DNA from: PSRI01 sp041484195 | GTDB taxonomy: Bacteria > Bacteroidota > Bacteroidia > Chitinophagales > Chitinophagaceae | Assembly (NCBI GenBank): GCA_041484195.1 | Contig: JBGPHC010000014.1 | Span: forward strand, 47,314-111,313 | Length of the DNA: 64,000 bases | Reading direction: 5' to 3' | Shown: in pieces, positions 17,230 through 26,009 of the stretch | Numbering within the stretch: position 1 is the first letter of the stretch | How the letters are laid out: every line of letters begins with the position of its first letter | Program-made: the position numbers and the translations under genes | The notes under the pieces: generated by a model | The model's database searches: none | The model's input: only the letters and a program-made list of their open reading frames with translations | What the model was told of the DNA's origin: nothing

Positions 17230-17728
17230 AACGCTTAATAATTTCGGCAAAGGTAGCATGAGAAATGGATTCAGACGGAAGAATAATGGCGGCCTGCCCG
17301 TAATATTTTTCCCGCTCCTTCAATTTCCGCCGGATGAATTCTTCCAACGCTTCATCGGTCAGGGACTGAATCAATGGACGATGGCTTTTTTCCAATATTA
17401 ATCTTTCCTTTAGAATAGGTATTGGTGTACTGATAAATATGGTTATACCGTGGCTATTCATCCATTCCATATTGTCATAAAAACAGGGCGTACCTCCGCC
17501 ACAGGAAAGTATGAAATCGTCTTTCGTACCGAAGGAATGTAAAATATCCCGCTCCTTTTCCCTGAAATAAGACTCGCCCAGCTTTTCAAAAATGCCGGCA
17601 ACAGAAAGGCCTGCCATCGTTTCCACTTCATGATCCAGGTCAAAAAAATCCAATTGAAACTGAGCAGACCAACTTTTGCCCCAGTAAGACTTGCCCGTGC
17701 CCATGAACCCGAGGAGAAAGAATTTCAT
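17222..17728 (-). CDS. aroK: shikimate kinase
   Basis: AroK phosphorylates shikimate at the 3-position with ATP in aromatic amino-acid synthesis. The 168-aa protein has Walker A GFMGTGKS (7-14), the shikimate-binding Asp in FFDLDHE (D32), Arg in YFREKER (near 57), the GGGTP loop (77-81) and the LID arginine in EKSHRPLI (R117). Length is typical. The next gene, DUF423, begins inside its 3' end. No other aro genes are adjacent. Confidence 0.96.
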   Translation of the reverse strand: MKFFLLGFMGTGKSYWGKSWSAQFQLDFFDLDHEVETMAGLSVAGIFEKLGESYFREKERDILHSFGTKDDFILSCGGGTPCFYDNMEWMNSHGITIFISTPIPILKERLILEKSHRPLIQSLTDEALEEFIRRKLKEREKYYGQAAIILPSESISHATFAEIIKRYV

Positions 17729-17850
17729 TCAAACTGTTTAAAAAAAAATTACCAATCTGTTGTTAATGAAAATCGCCGCCGAAAAAAGCAGACTTAATAA
17801 TTATCGATTTGAAAGGCCTCATTGATTTTCCGCATTCAGGACCAGGCTAT

Positions 17851-19035
17851 CTATTTAAACGCATTGAAGCCTGTAATGTCCATACCGGTTATCAGTAGGT
17901 GAATGTCATGCGTCCCTTCATAGGTGATCACACTTTCCATATTCATCATATGCCTCATGACCGGATATTCCCCTGTGATCCCCATCCCACCCAGCATTTG
18001 TCTGGCATCTCTCGAAATCGTGGCAGCGACTTCGCAGCCGTTACGTTTGGCCATACTCACCTGTTCGGGGCTGGCTTTTCCCTCATTCATCAAGGTCCCG
18101 AGTCTCCAATTCATGAGTTGGGCCTTGGTTATTTCCGTAATCATTTCCGCCAGCTTTTTCTGCTGCAACTGAAAGGCGCCAATGGGCCGGTCGAATTGCA
18201 CGCGTTCTTTGGAATACCTCAAGGCCGTATCGTAACAATCCATGGCCGCTCCAATTGAGCCCCAGGAAATGCCATACCTGGCCTTGGTTAAACAGCTAAG
18301 AGGCCCCTTCAACCCCTTTACGTTTGGCAGCAAATTTTCCCTGGGCACTTTCACCTGATCGAATACCAGTTCCCCGGTAGCCGAGGCCCGCAGGCTCCAT
18401 TTTCCATGCGTAGTTGGCGTGGAAAATCCTTCCATGCCTCTTTCCACTATCAATCCGCGGATATCGCCTTGCTCATCCTTGGCCCATACAACTGCTACCT
18501 GGGCAAACGGAGCATTGCTGATCCACATTTTAGACCCATTCAAAATCAAATAGTCGCCTGCATCCTTAAAATTGCTGAGCATGCCCGATGGATTTGACCC
18601 ATGGTCGGGTTCTGTCAATCCAAAACAACCCAGCCATTCCCCGCTGGCCAGTTTTGGCAGGTATTTCCTGCGCTGGGCCTCGCTCCCATATTCATGAATG
18701 GGAAACATTACCAGGCTACCCTGCACCGATGCCGTGGAACGGACCCCACTATCCCCTCTTTCCAGTTCCTGCATCATTAAGCCATAACTGATATAATCCA
18801 GTCCCCCACCCCCATATTCAACGGGAATAGTTGGGCCGAAACAGCCCAAATCCCCCAATTGCCGCACGATATGAGCGGGGAATTCCGCTTTCTGCGCATA
18901 ATCTTCAATGATAGGTGAAATCTCTTTCTTAACATAAGCCCTTACGGATTCACGAATCAACTTTTGCTCTTCGGTCAGCAACTCGTCCAAATTGAAATAA
19001 TCCGGGCTTGTAAATAAATCGGTCTTGGCTGCCAT
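17851..19035 (-). CDS. gcdH: glutaryl-CoA dehydrogenase-like acyl-CoA dehydrogenase
   Basis: The 394-aa flavoprotein oxidises and decarboxylates glutaryl-CoA to crotonyl-CoA in lysine/tryptophan breakdown. It has the acyl-CoA dehydrogenase three-domain plan, with the catalytic Glu373 in ITYEGTHDIH near the C-terminus and Arg99 in GDSGVRSTASVQGSLVM, the residue and surrounding motif that separate glutaryl-CoA dehydrogenase from other family members. LTEPDHGSNPSGM and KMWISNAPFAQ are the FAD/substrate motifs. The partner electron-transfer flavoprotein is not encoded here. A near-consensus TAACTTCG box (19057-19064) lies 21 nt upstream. Confidence 0.92.
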   Translation of the reverse strand: MAAKTDLFTSPDYFNLDELLTEEQKLIRESVRAYVKKEISPIIEDYAQKAEFPAHIVRQLGDLGCFGPTIPVEYGGGGLDYISYGLMMQELERGDSGVRSTASVQGSLVMFPIHEYGSEAQRRKYLPKLASGEWLGCFGLTEPDHGSNPSGMLSNFKDAGDYLILNGSKMWISNAPFAQVAVVWAKDEQGDIRGLIVERGMEGFSTPTTHGKWSLRASATGELVFDQVKVPRENLLPNVKGLKGPLSCLTKARYGISWGSIGAAMDCYDTALRYSKERVQFDRPIGAFQLQQKKLAEMITEITKAQLMNWRLGTLMNEGKASPEQVSMAKRNGCEVAATISRDARQMLGGMGITGEYPVMRHMMNMESVITYEGTHDIHLLITGMDITGFNAFK

Positions 19036-19244
19036 AAATCAATTTTTTGAACCGGGCGAAGTTAATGAAATCCGCTTGCCCGCATGTTATTTTGGTCTGG
19101 AATCACAGGATCCCGGCCATAACATCTTCCTCATCCAAAGCCTCCAAAATCAGGGCCCTGGCCCATTACAGAAAAAAAATCGATTTTTAGAGTCGGGATG
19201 CAACATGCATTCCTGCCCATTGTCTTTAATATAAAATTGATTCT

Positions 19245-19799
19245 TTGGAACTGACTGCCACGATACATCAGCATGCTGATCTGGTTGAGCGGTGTAAGCA
19301 AGGTGATGAGAGTAGCTTTAAGGCACTTTATAAACTGTATGCAAAGGCCATGTTCAATACCAGCCTCAGGATTGTAAACAACACCGCGGAGGCGGAGGAC
19401 GTGCTACAGGAAGCTTTTATAGATGCCTTTAGGACAATAGATAGTTTCCAAAACCGAAGCAGTTTTGGAGCCTGGTTGAAACAGATAGTAGTGAATAAAT
19501 CCATCAACCAGCTCAAGAAGAGGAGAATTGATTTTATTGAATTGGAAGAGGCCGGCATTGAAGATTGGACCGAGGAAAACAGGATGGATGAAAAGGAGAC
19601 ACAGATGCAGGTGAACCGGGTAATAAAAGCCATTCGTTTATTACCACATGGGTACAGAACAGTATTGAGTCTTTACCTGCTGGAAGGATATGATCACGAA
19701 GAAATAGCCGAAATCCTGGGTCTGGCTGAATCAACCAGTCGTACCCAATACATAAGGGCCAAACAAAAATTACTTACGCTTTTAAAAAACGGAGGTTAG
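19245..19799 (+). CDS. ECF-type RNA polymerase sigma factor
   Basis: The 184-aa protein has sigma region 2 (KQGDESSFKALYKLYAKAMF, then AEDVLQEAFIDAFRTI) and region 4 (LPHGYRTVLSLYLLEGYDHE, then IAEILGLAESTSRTQYIRA). The frame opens with TTG at 19245; there is no ATG until codon 36, inside region 2, so the TTG start is forced unless the protein is truncated. It lies 2 nt before a membrane anti-sigma-like gene and is the head of a three-gene coupled unit ending at the terminator at 21359. It probably autoregulates this unit, as is common for ECF sigma factors. Confidence 0.92.
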   Translation: MELTATIHQHADLVERCKQGDESSFKALYKLYAKAMFNTSLRIVNNTAEAEDVLQEAFIDAFRTIDSFQNRSSFGAWLKQIVVNKSINQLKKRRIDFIELEEAGIEDWTEENRMDEKETQMQVNRVIKAIRLLPHGYRTVLSLYLLEGYDHEEIAEILGLAESTSRTQYIRAKQKLLTLLKNGG

Positions 19800-19801
19800 A
19801 A

Positions 19802-20413
19802 ATGGCCAACAACATAGAGAGATTTGTAAGAGACAACCGTGACAGTTTCGATGAGAATGTGCCCCCATCGAAAATCTGGGAAAACATTGAAAAGGAGCTC
19901 AAGATCAATCCGGCACCGGCACATAAAATGCGCTGGATTCGGTGGACTATGGCCGCGGCCGCGACTATGGCACTGGGCATAGGGATATGGTGGATCTACA
20001 GTTCCGGCTCCTCGGTTTCGCCAGTCGCTCAGGTGCAAAAGGATTCAGGAAACAATATCAGCCCTGAGAAGCGGCCAGCGGAACTTGACATTGCCGATAT
20101 CGATCCCGCCTATGCACAACAAGTGGTGCAGTTTATCAGCCTCATCGATAAGAAGCAGGATGAATTGAAATCCCTCGGCAAAGACCAACCTGAATTATAC
20201 AGGAAATTCAGTTCCGATATCGAAAGGCTCGACAGCACTTATGCTATTCTGAAACTTCAATTACCGGTAAATCCAAATAAAGAAGAATTATTGCAGGCGA
20301 TGATTTCCAACCTGCAATTGCAAATCGATTTGTTAAATCAACAACTCAACATCATCAACAAAATCAAACAATCAAAAACAAAAGGCAATGAAAAAAATAA
20401 TACTAGCATTTAG
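19802..20413 (+). CDS. membrane anti-sigma factor-like protein
   Basis: The 203-aa product has a cytoplasmic N-terminus of about 43 residues (ERFVRDNRDSFDENVPPSKI, then WENIEKELK), the usual short acidic/Trp-bearing segment of Bacteroidota anti-sigma proteins, one membrane helix (WTMAAAATMALGIGIWWIYS, about 48-67), and a periplasmic part with a long helical, coiled-coil-like stretch (LQAMISNLQLQIDLLNQQ, about 165-190). It follows the ECF sigma gene by 2 nt and overlaps the next gene by 26 nt. Role as inhibitor of the adjacent sigma factor is inferred from position and topology. Confidence 0.75.
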   Translation: MANNIERFVRDNRDSFDENVPPSKIWENIEKELKINPAPAHKMRWIRWTMAAAATMALGIGIWWIYSSGSSVSPVAQVQKDSGNNISPEKRPAELDIADIDPAYAQQVVQFISLIDKKQDELKSLGKDQPELYRKFSSDIERLDSTYAILKLQLPVNPNKEELLQAMISNLQLQIDLLNQQLNIINKIKQSKTKGNEKNNTSI

Positions 20414-21317
20414 CACGGCTTTGCTTCTGAGTAGTTCCCTTAAGGTGTTGGCATTGGGCGACCCCCTGATAGAGAAAAAAAAGACAGTCAGCAAATCCTA
20501 TCCCCTGGCCTCCGGCGACCGGATTTCCCTCGATAATCAATTCGGTGAGATGAAGATTAGCACCTGGGACAAGAGCGAAGTAAAAGTAGATATTACCATC
20601 ATCGGCAAATCGAGCACTGATGAAAGGGCGCAGGAAATTTTGGACCGGATCAGCATTGAAGACGGGAAAAACTCCGACGGGGTTTATTTCAGAACGAAAA
20701 TGAATCAAAGCGGTAACGAAGGGAAAAAAGGCAACAAGAACTATAAGGAGGAAGGAATGGAAATTAATTACATGGTTTATATGCCGGCTTCTTCGCCCCT
20801 GAATGCTACCAATCAATTCGGGCCCATGATCGTTCCCGACCTAAAGGGTGCGGTGGATCTGACCAGCAAATTTGGAAGCCTTACTGCGGGCAAGTTGAGC
20901 AATGTGAAAGAATTGGACGTTGAATTTGGAAAGGCCGATATCGAATGGATCAATAACGGCAAAGTCACGGTGAAGTTTTCAAAAGCATCCCTTGGCAAAT
21001 TGAGTGGAGACCTTGAAGCACATTTTGAATTCTGCGACGTGGTCAATATTAAACTGGACAATTCCGTTAAGCAACTCAACCTGAAGGCCTCATATTCCAC
21101 GGTAGAGATTGAGCTGACTAAGGAAATTTCTGCAAGTTTCGATATCAAGACCAGTTTTGGGGACCTGAATAATAAGACGGCATTCGGATTCAAAGAGGAA
21201 GGCGATGACGATGACAGGCGGGGACCGAAATTCGACAAGCAATATTATGGTACCGCCGGAGCTGGCGCTGCCAAAATCAAGATCAAGTCCGATTTCGGAA
21301 AAGTAAAGCTGATGTAG
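20388..21317 (+). CDS. exported DUF4097-like beta-repeat protein
   Basis: The 309-aa product begins with a signal peptide (MKKIILAFSTALLLSSSLKV, cleaved after ALA). The rest is made of repeated short strands alternating hydrophobic residues with D/N/G/K (SLDNQFGEMKISTWDKSEVK, then DLTSKFGSLTAGKLSNVKEL, then ELDVEFGKADIEWIN), like the putative beta-helix/adhesin-like DUF4097/DUF2807 folds. A charged loop EEGDDDDRRGPK sits near 270. It overlaps the anti-sigma gene by 26 nt and is followed by a strong terminator, so it is likely an output or sensor partner of the sigma unit. No enzymatic residues are recognised. Confidence 0.7.
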   Translation: MKKIILAFSTALLLSSSLKVLALGDPLIEKKKTVSKSYPLASGDRISLDNQFGEMKISTWDKSEVKVDITIIGKSSTDERAQEILDRISIEDGKNSDGVYFRTKMNQSGNEGKKGNKNYKEEGMEINYMVYMPASSPLNATNQFGPMIVPDLKGAVDLTSKFGSLTAGKLSNVKELDVEFGKADIEWINNGKVTVKFSKASLGKLSGDLEAHFEFCDVVNIKLDNSVKQLNLKASYSTVEIELTKEISASFDIKTSFGDLNNKTAFGFKEEGDDDDRRGPKFDKQYYGTAGAGAAKIKIKSDFGKVKLM

Positions 21318-21358
21318 ATTGTAAATATTCAGTTCCAAGAATCTCAACTACAGCGGCG

Positions 21359-21390
21359 GCGGCAACCTTGGTTGCCGCTTTCTTATTTTA
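21359..21390 (+). terminator. rho-independent terminator of the first sigma unit
   Basis: A 9-bp stem GCGGCAACC / GGTTGCCGC (21359-21378) with a tiny TT loop is followed by TTCTTATTTTA. It lies 41 nt after the stop of the DUF4097-like gene. Confidence 0.85.
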
Positions 21391-21667
21391 GAGAAGTTAT
21401 TAGTTACTGGTCAATGGGGAGAAGGCATTAGTCATTGGTGTTTCCCGCACCGGTATGTTAACCTTACTGATAAAGCCAATCAGGAAACACCAACAATCAA
21501 AAGGCCTCCATGGTCTTCTGTGTAACAAAAAATTTACACAAACCCGCGAAGAGAAGGCAATGAGAAGAAACGGAGAGCCATTGAGATCTTTGCGCAACCT
21601 CTACGTGCCACTGTGTAACAAAAAAAATCCCTGCCAAAGCCAGGCCATTCATGATATCATTTCCAAG
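21391..21667. repeat. gene-free stretch with a 15-nt direct repeat
   Basis: Between the terminator and the CAP-domain gene there is no convincing gene. The 15-mer CTGTGTAACAAAAAA occurs at 21518-21532 and again at 21611-21625, flanking a purine-rich segment with words such as CGCGAAGAGAAGG and TTTGCGCAACCTC that resemble the degenerate intergenic repeats common in Bacteroidota. A plus-strand frame (21455-21706) crosses it but has no protein-like character. Confidence 0.4.
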
Positions 21668-22180
21668 TCACTTCGCTCCCAAATCCATTGTCCAATAATT
21701 TCCTGAGCGCCCCACTCCTATTTCCACAAAATCCTTTCCCATGATATTCCTGCAATGCCCCTCACTATTGAGCCAGCCATTCATCACTGCCTGTTCTGAG
21801 CCATATCCCATGGCGATATTTTCACCAAAAGTTTTCCAATGATAGCCTGCCGCAGTTATTCGATCGCCCGGCGTCTTTCCCTGTAGGTTATTATGAGCAA
21901 AATAATTGTTGGTTTCCATATCAAGGCTGTGGTCCAGAGCAACCTGCGCCAGCAGATCGTTCCAGGTTAATGGCGCCTCCGGGGGCATGGCCGTGACGCC
22001 GCAATTGCAACCGGATTTTCTCACCTGATTTACCAAACTCAGTAATAGCGATTGATCAACATTGTATTTTGAATTATTGCCGCCGTTGGCAGGATCCTTG
22101 GAGGAGAGATCCTCTTTTTTACATGAAAAAATCGAGATGGAGAGTATGAGAATGTATCCGAAATAGCGGGCGGACTTCAT
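21668..22180 (-). CDS. CAP/SCP-domain lipoprotein
   Basis: The 170-aa protein starts with a lipoprotein signal (MKSARYFGYILILSISIFSC with the lipobox Cys followed by KKED). The mature part is a single CAP (SCP/PR1) domain: LTWNDLLAQVALDHSLDME, YFAHNNLQGKTPGDRITAAG, FGENIAMGYGSEQAVMNG and WLNSEGHCRNIMG, which cover the conserved His/Glu sites (H in YFAHNN, E in FGEN, E and H in SEGH). Bacterial CAP proteins are of uncertain biochemical role, some binding lipids. It is likely at the outer or inner membrane. Confidence 0.9.
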   Translation of the reverse strand: MKSARYFGYILILSISIFSCKKEDLSSKDPANGGNNSKYNVDQSLLLSLVNQVRKSGCNCGVTAMPPEAPLTWNDLLAQVALDHSLDMETNNYFAHNNLQGKTPGDRITAAGYHWKTFGENIAMGYGSEQAVMNGWLNSEGHCRNIMGKDFVEIGVGRSGNYWTMDLGAK

Positions 22181-22227
22181 ATTATGTCTTTTGCATCTAC
22201 AAACGCAAAAAACAATCCAATACTATT

Positions 22228-23031
22228 TCACAAAAGGTAATTTTGCATTTTATTCTGATATGCGGTGGCGATGGCCCTGGACTCCCCGTCAAAATCTTGC
22301 CCCTGTCCGGCAAAAATGATGGCACGCGAAATATTCAACAATATTCCGCAGTCGGAATTCATGGCCTTTTCTGAAACAACTTTCAGGTCCCCACCCTGAG
22401 TTCCAATACCGGGAACCAGGAAGAAATGTTCGGGTAAGATTTTTCTCACATTCTCGAATTCCTCAGGCCGGGTAGCGCCGATCACAAACATCAGGTTTTC
22501 TGTCGATCCCCAGGATGCCACCTTATTCAATACCATTTCATATAATTTCCCCGCATTTATTTCCTGCATTTCGAAATCACGGGCCCCTGGATTGGATGTG
22601 AGACCTAATACAATGGTCCATTTGTCACTGTATTCCAGAAATGGCCTCACGCTATCTTCTCCCATATAGGGCGCCACTGTTATCGCGTCAAATGACATGG
22701 TCTCAAAAAAAGCCATTGCATATTGGGATGAAGTGTTCCCAATATCCCCTCTTTTGGCATCGGCGATTTTAAAATGAGTAGCAGGAATATATTGAACCGT
22801 GTTTTCCATCGATTCCCAGCCTTTGGCGCCCCGTGATTCGTAAAATGCAGTATTGATCTTATATGCGACGCAGAGATCACTCGTGGCGTCAATGATCCGC
22901 TTATTGAATTCAAAGACCGGATCGCGAAATGATAAGAGGTGTTTCGGGATCTTGCTGATATCGCTGTCGAGTCCTATGCAGAGGTAAGACTTCTTATCCC
23001 GGATCTGGCTGACTAATTGCTGCCTTGTCAT
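22228..23031 (-). CDS. pyrF: orotidine 5'-phosphate decarboxylase
   Basis: PyrF makes UMP from OMP in pyrimidine synthesis. The 267-aa protein starts at the ATG at 23031 (MTRQQLVSQIRDKKSYLCIG); the frame's 13 additional upstream residues look non-coding. Motifs are GLDSDISKIPKHL (20-32), the catalytic charged cluster DAKRGDIGNTS (91-101) and the phosphate-site VPGIGTQGGD near 205. This is the longer type-2 family. A TATCTTCG box at 23036-23043 lies only 5 nt before the ATG, hinting at a leaderless mRNA. Confidence 0.95.
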   Translation of the reverse strand: MTRQQLVSQIRDKKSYLCIGLDSDISKIPKHLLSFRDPVFEFNKRIIDATSDLCVAYKINTAFYESRGAKGWESMENTVQYIPATHFKIADAKRGDIGNTSSQYAMAFFETMSFDAITVAPYMGEDSVRPFLEYSDKWTIVLGLTSNPGARDFEMQEINAGKLYEMVLNKVASWGSTENLMFVIGATRPEEFENVRKILPEHFFLVPGIGTQGGDLKVVSEKAMNSDCGILLNISRAIIFAGQGQDFDGESRAIATAYQNKMQNYLL

Positions 23032-23163
23032 GCCCCGAAGATAGGGAAGATGAAAGAAGTGTGGAGGCAAAAATGCGCCTGTTCAATCCTGGAATATGTC
23101 AGGAGAGAAATCTGATATTGGCGAAGCCTGTATGAAAATGAAATATCGAAATCATCAATCGTC

Positions 23164-23784
23164 TCAAACCCTTCTTTTCCTCATTTCCCGGGCTATTTCG
23201 ATTGCGTCGGGGTCATCGGAAGCCTGCAAATTCCGCACTATATTCTCAAAACTTTCCGCGTCCCGGTTCTGGCTCAATTTGAACACATTATCGAGTTCCA
23301 ACACTTCAATTTCAAAGCCCCTGATAGCCGGGAGCATTCTATTGATATATTCATCGGGCATTTTTTCCACCAATGCGGGCGAGGTTGGATCGTTCTCAAA
23401 ATGGCTCGTCAGTCTCCTGAGAATCTTCAGCAACGAGGAATCGTCCAGGAATTTAATGGCACCTCTGGCATGCACGGTAATATAGTTCCAGGTTGAACCA
23501 GTTTGCGGATTGCTATACCAACTGGCGCTCACATAAGTATGGGGACCAGTAAAAATGGCCAATACATTTTGATTCTGCAAAAATACATTGTAATGGTCTG
23601 TATTTTTCATCACGTGTCCCAATAAATAGAGCCGGCCATTTCTATTTTCCAGCAGCACCGGAACCTGAGTGGCAACAGGTCTTGACATCGCATCACAGCC
23701 ACTTAACAACGCGAAAGGATGGCTGTGCATGAAATCCATGACCAGCTTTATATCCTGCTCTTTGTAATAAGAAAGATTATACAT
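23164..23784 (-). CDS. PaiB-like FMN-binding protein
   Basis: The 206-aa protein starts at the ATG at 23784 (MYNLSYYKEQDIKLVMDFM) and belongs to the FMN-binding, split-barrel PaiB family annotated as negative transcriptional regulators. Characteristic segments are HPFALLSG, HVMKNTDHY, SASWYSNPQTGSTWNYI and the terminal IAREMRKRR. In Bacillus, PaiB represses sporulation/protease genes; in Bacteroidota it may simply be a flavoprotein. The 24 codons upstream of the ATG in the open frame are not family-like. A TATCTTCG box (23789-23796) lies 4 nt before the ATG. Confidence 0.9.
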   Translation of the reverse strand: MYNLSYYKEQDIKLVMDFMHSHPFALLSGCDAMSRPVATQVPVLLENRNGRLYLLGHVMKNTDHYNVFLQNQNVLAIFTGPHTYVSASWYSNPQTGSTWNYITVHARGAIKFLDDSSLLKILRRLTSHFENDPTSPALVEKMPDEYINRMLPAIRGFEIEVLELDNVFKLSQNRDAESFENIVRNLQASDDPDAIEIAREMRKRRV

Positions 23785-23962
23785 GTTTCGAAGATAAGAT
23801 GGATTTTCTTTTGAAAATCGGAGCAATCCGGATTTATGCTTTTTACCGGTAGTCAATGAGATATCCCATCCATAACAATTTCGGTTATGCCAGCCATTGA
23901 GCAGGCTTCAGGATCGATTACATGCTTAGAAGACTGGCAGTCTTGCAGCGTTTCATTTACGA

Positions 23963-25057
23963 TCATACTACCAGTTCCACGATTTTTGTCGCTTCCATAT
24001 CGGCATTGCGCATGGCGATGCTCCTGGCCACCTGTCCCGCGAAATCACCGAATTGCTTCTTGGTGATTTCATCATCACTCACCATGATGGGTACCCCAAT
24101 ATCACCGCCTTCGCGAATACTCTGAACCAGGGGAATCTGTCCGAGTAAGGGTAGATCATATTCTTCCGCCATTCTTCTGCCGCCTTCTTTTCCGAAAATA
24201 TAATATTTGTTTTCGGGCAATTCCAGGGGAGTGAAATAACTCATGTTCTCCACCAGGCCGATGATGGGAACTTTTATCTGTGCCTGGCTGAACATGGCCA
24301 CGGCCTTCCTGGCATCCGCTAATGCAACGGGCTGCGGCGTGGTAACGATGATGGCGCCGGTAACAGGTACGGTTTGGACCAGCGTCAAATGAATATCACC
24401 AGTGCCCGGAGGCATATCGATCACCAGGTAATCTAATTCCCCCCAGTCAACATCACTCACAAATTGCCTGATGGCACTACTTGCCATGGGACCGCGCCAA
24501 ACGACTGCCTGCTTTTCATCTACAAGCAAACCAATACTCATTAATTTTATTCCGAATTTTTCAATCGGCACGATGAGTCCTCTCTCACCACCCTGTTTCA
24601 TCAAGGGCCTCTCTCCTCTCACTCCAAACATGATGGGCACACTGGGTCCATAAATGTCAGCATCCATCAATCCAACGGATGCACCACCACGGGCCAATGC
24701 GAGCGCCAGATTCGCAGCGATGGTTGATTTACCAACTCCACCCTTACCACTCACCACGGCAATGATATTTTTTACTCCCGGCAACAGCGCTTTCCCATCT
24801 TTTCGATTGGAACTGGTATTTGCAGTGAACCTTACTTTTACAACGGCATCTTTATTGGCGAGGGTATGAATGGCGTTGACGCAGGCGGATTTAATCATGT
24901 CTTTCAATGGGCAGGCAGGAGTGGTTAGCACCACGGTGAACCCCACTTCATTTCCTGTTATTGAAATATCTTTTACCATATTGAGCGTTACAATATCCTT
25001 GCCCAGGTCGGGCTCCTGAACAGTGCTTAAGGCCTTCATTATGTTTGCTTCAGTCAT
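23963..25057 (-). CDS. mrp: Mrp/ApbC family Fe-S cluster carrier ATPase
   Basis: The 364-aa protein combines an N-terminal MIP18/DUF59-like domain (about 1-80, STVQEPDLGKDIVTLNMV, then TTPACPLKDMI) with a ParA-like P-loop ATPase (GKGGVGKST at 104-112, LMDADIYGPSVPIMFG, LVIDMPPGTGDIHLTL). It carries or inserts Fe-S clusters. The usual CxxC pair near the C-terminus of many Mrp proteins is not seen; the corresponding segment reads VENMSYFTPLELPENKYYIFG, as in several Bacteroidota. It is transcribed from a TAACTTTG promoter on the minus strand. Confidence 0.94.
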   Translation of the reverse strand: MTEANIMKALSTVQEPDLGKDIVTLNMVKDISITGNEVGFTVVLTTPACPLKDMIKSACVNAIHTLANKDAVVKVRFTANTSSNRKDGKALLPGVKNIIAVVSGKGGVGKSTIAANLALALARGGASVGLMDADIYGPSVPIMFGVRGERPLMKQGGERGLIVPIEKFGIKLMSIGLLVDEKQAVVWRGPMASSAIRQFVSDVDWGELDYLVIDMPPGTGDIHLTLVQTVPVTGAIIVTTPQPVALADARKAVAMFSQAQIKVPIIGLVENMSYFTPLELPENKYYIFGKEGGRRMAEEYDLPLLGQIPLVQSIREGGDIGVPIMVSDDEITKKQFGDFAGQVARSIAMRNADMEATKIVELVV

Positions 25058-25092
25058 CTCTGGAACATTTTGTTAAAAAACTGTTTACGCCG

Positions 25093-25100
25093 CAAAGTTA
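25093..25100 (-). promoter_or_regulatory. putative -7 element (TAACTTTG) for mrp
   Basis: The minus-strand octamer fits TAnnTTTG and lies 35 nt before the mrp ATG at 25057. Confidence 0.45.
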
Positions 25101-25166
25101 ACCCCATAAGTGCTTACTTTGTTTATTGCATGGTTCCAAGTAATTTGCACCCACAATAACCTGTTA

Positions 25167-25808
25167 ATGAAGCATTTTATACGATACTTTTTCATTAGTA
25201 TTTTGTTGGTACCCTTTGCAGCCAAGGCGCAGTTTGAATCCCTGAAGGATTCCGTGGTGCAGCTCTATGGAATCGTAATGACCCACGACAGCCTGAAAGG
25301 AATACCCGGCGTAAGTGTAATCGTAAAGGGCCAGGGAAGAGGAACAATTTCAAATAACCAGGGCGTATTTTCAATCGTGGTCTTGAAAGGTGATACGGTC
25401 CAGTTCTCCCATATAAGTTACAAGCCTGAAAATGCCGCCATTCCAAAGAACCTCACGGGGAATCAATACAGCATGATCAAACTCATGTCCATTGATACCA
25501 TCTATCTCCCGACTGCCATCATCAGGCCCCGGCCCACGAGGGAGCAGTTTGAGCGGGATTTTGTAAATACCAAGGTGGCGGAAGATGATATTGAGGTGGC
25601 GCGGCAAAATACGAGCGAGGCTAAACGAAGAGTGTTGGCTCAGGCGATGCCCAGGGATGCCGGTGAGGCGACTAATTATGTGCTGAACAAGAATGCGCAA
25701 AGTTATTATTACGCGGGGCAGGCTCCTCCCATGAATATATTCAATCCATTTGCCTGGTCGGAATTCATAAAGGCATGGAAAAGGGGTGATTTTAAGAAAA
25801 AGAATTAG
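25167..25808 (+). CDS. secreted CarboxypepD_reg-like domain protein
   Basis: The 213-aa product starts at the ATG at 25167, giving a signal peptide (MKHFIRYFFISILLVPFAAK, cleaved after AQF); the GTG at 25110 would add a non-signal tail. Residues 35-105 form a CarboxypepD_reg-like beta domain (YGIVMTHDSLKGIPGVSVIV, then GRGTISNNQGVFSIVVLKGD, then VQFSHISYKPEN), as found at the N-terminus of SusC-like receptors but here without a barrel. The C-terminal part is charged with no known domain and includes PRPTREQFERDFVNTK. It is likely periplasmic. Confidence 0.8.
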   Translation: MKHFIRYFFISILLVPFAAKAQFESLKDSVVQLYGIVMTHDSLKGIPGVSVIVKGQGRGTISNNQGVFSIVVLKGDTVQFSHISYKPENAAIPKNLTGNQYSMIKLMSIDTIYLPTAIIRPRPTREQFERDFVNTKVAEDDIEVARQNTSEAKRRVLAQAMPRDAGEATNYVLNKNAQSYYYAGQAPPMNIFNPFAWSEFIKAWKRGDFKKKN

Positions 25809-25952
25809 AAAAGAGCTTCCCGGTCAGAAAGCATTGCAGCAGCATTCTAAAACGCGTTCTATCTATATTCAATTCCCCGCTTTTTTTGAACCAGAAAATG
25901 CTCCAGAATCCCCAGGCTTTAAAATCCTTCCTGATCAAATTTTGAACTGATC

Positions 25953-25960
25953 TAAATTTG
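25953..25960 (+). promoter_or_regulatory. putative -7 element (TAAATTTG) for hbd
   Basis: TAAATTTG fits TAnnTTTG and is 49 nt before the ATG at 26010. Confidence 0.4.
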
Positions 25961-26009
25961 CTGGAATTTGCGGCCAGCCACCGGCTATTCATCAATAAAA
26001 TATTGAAGC

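Noticed and set aside
21455..21706. 83-codon plus-strand frame
   Set aside because: It runs over repeat-like DNA and into the CAP-domain gene on the other strand; the translation is low quality.
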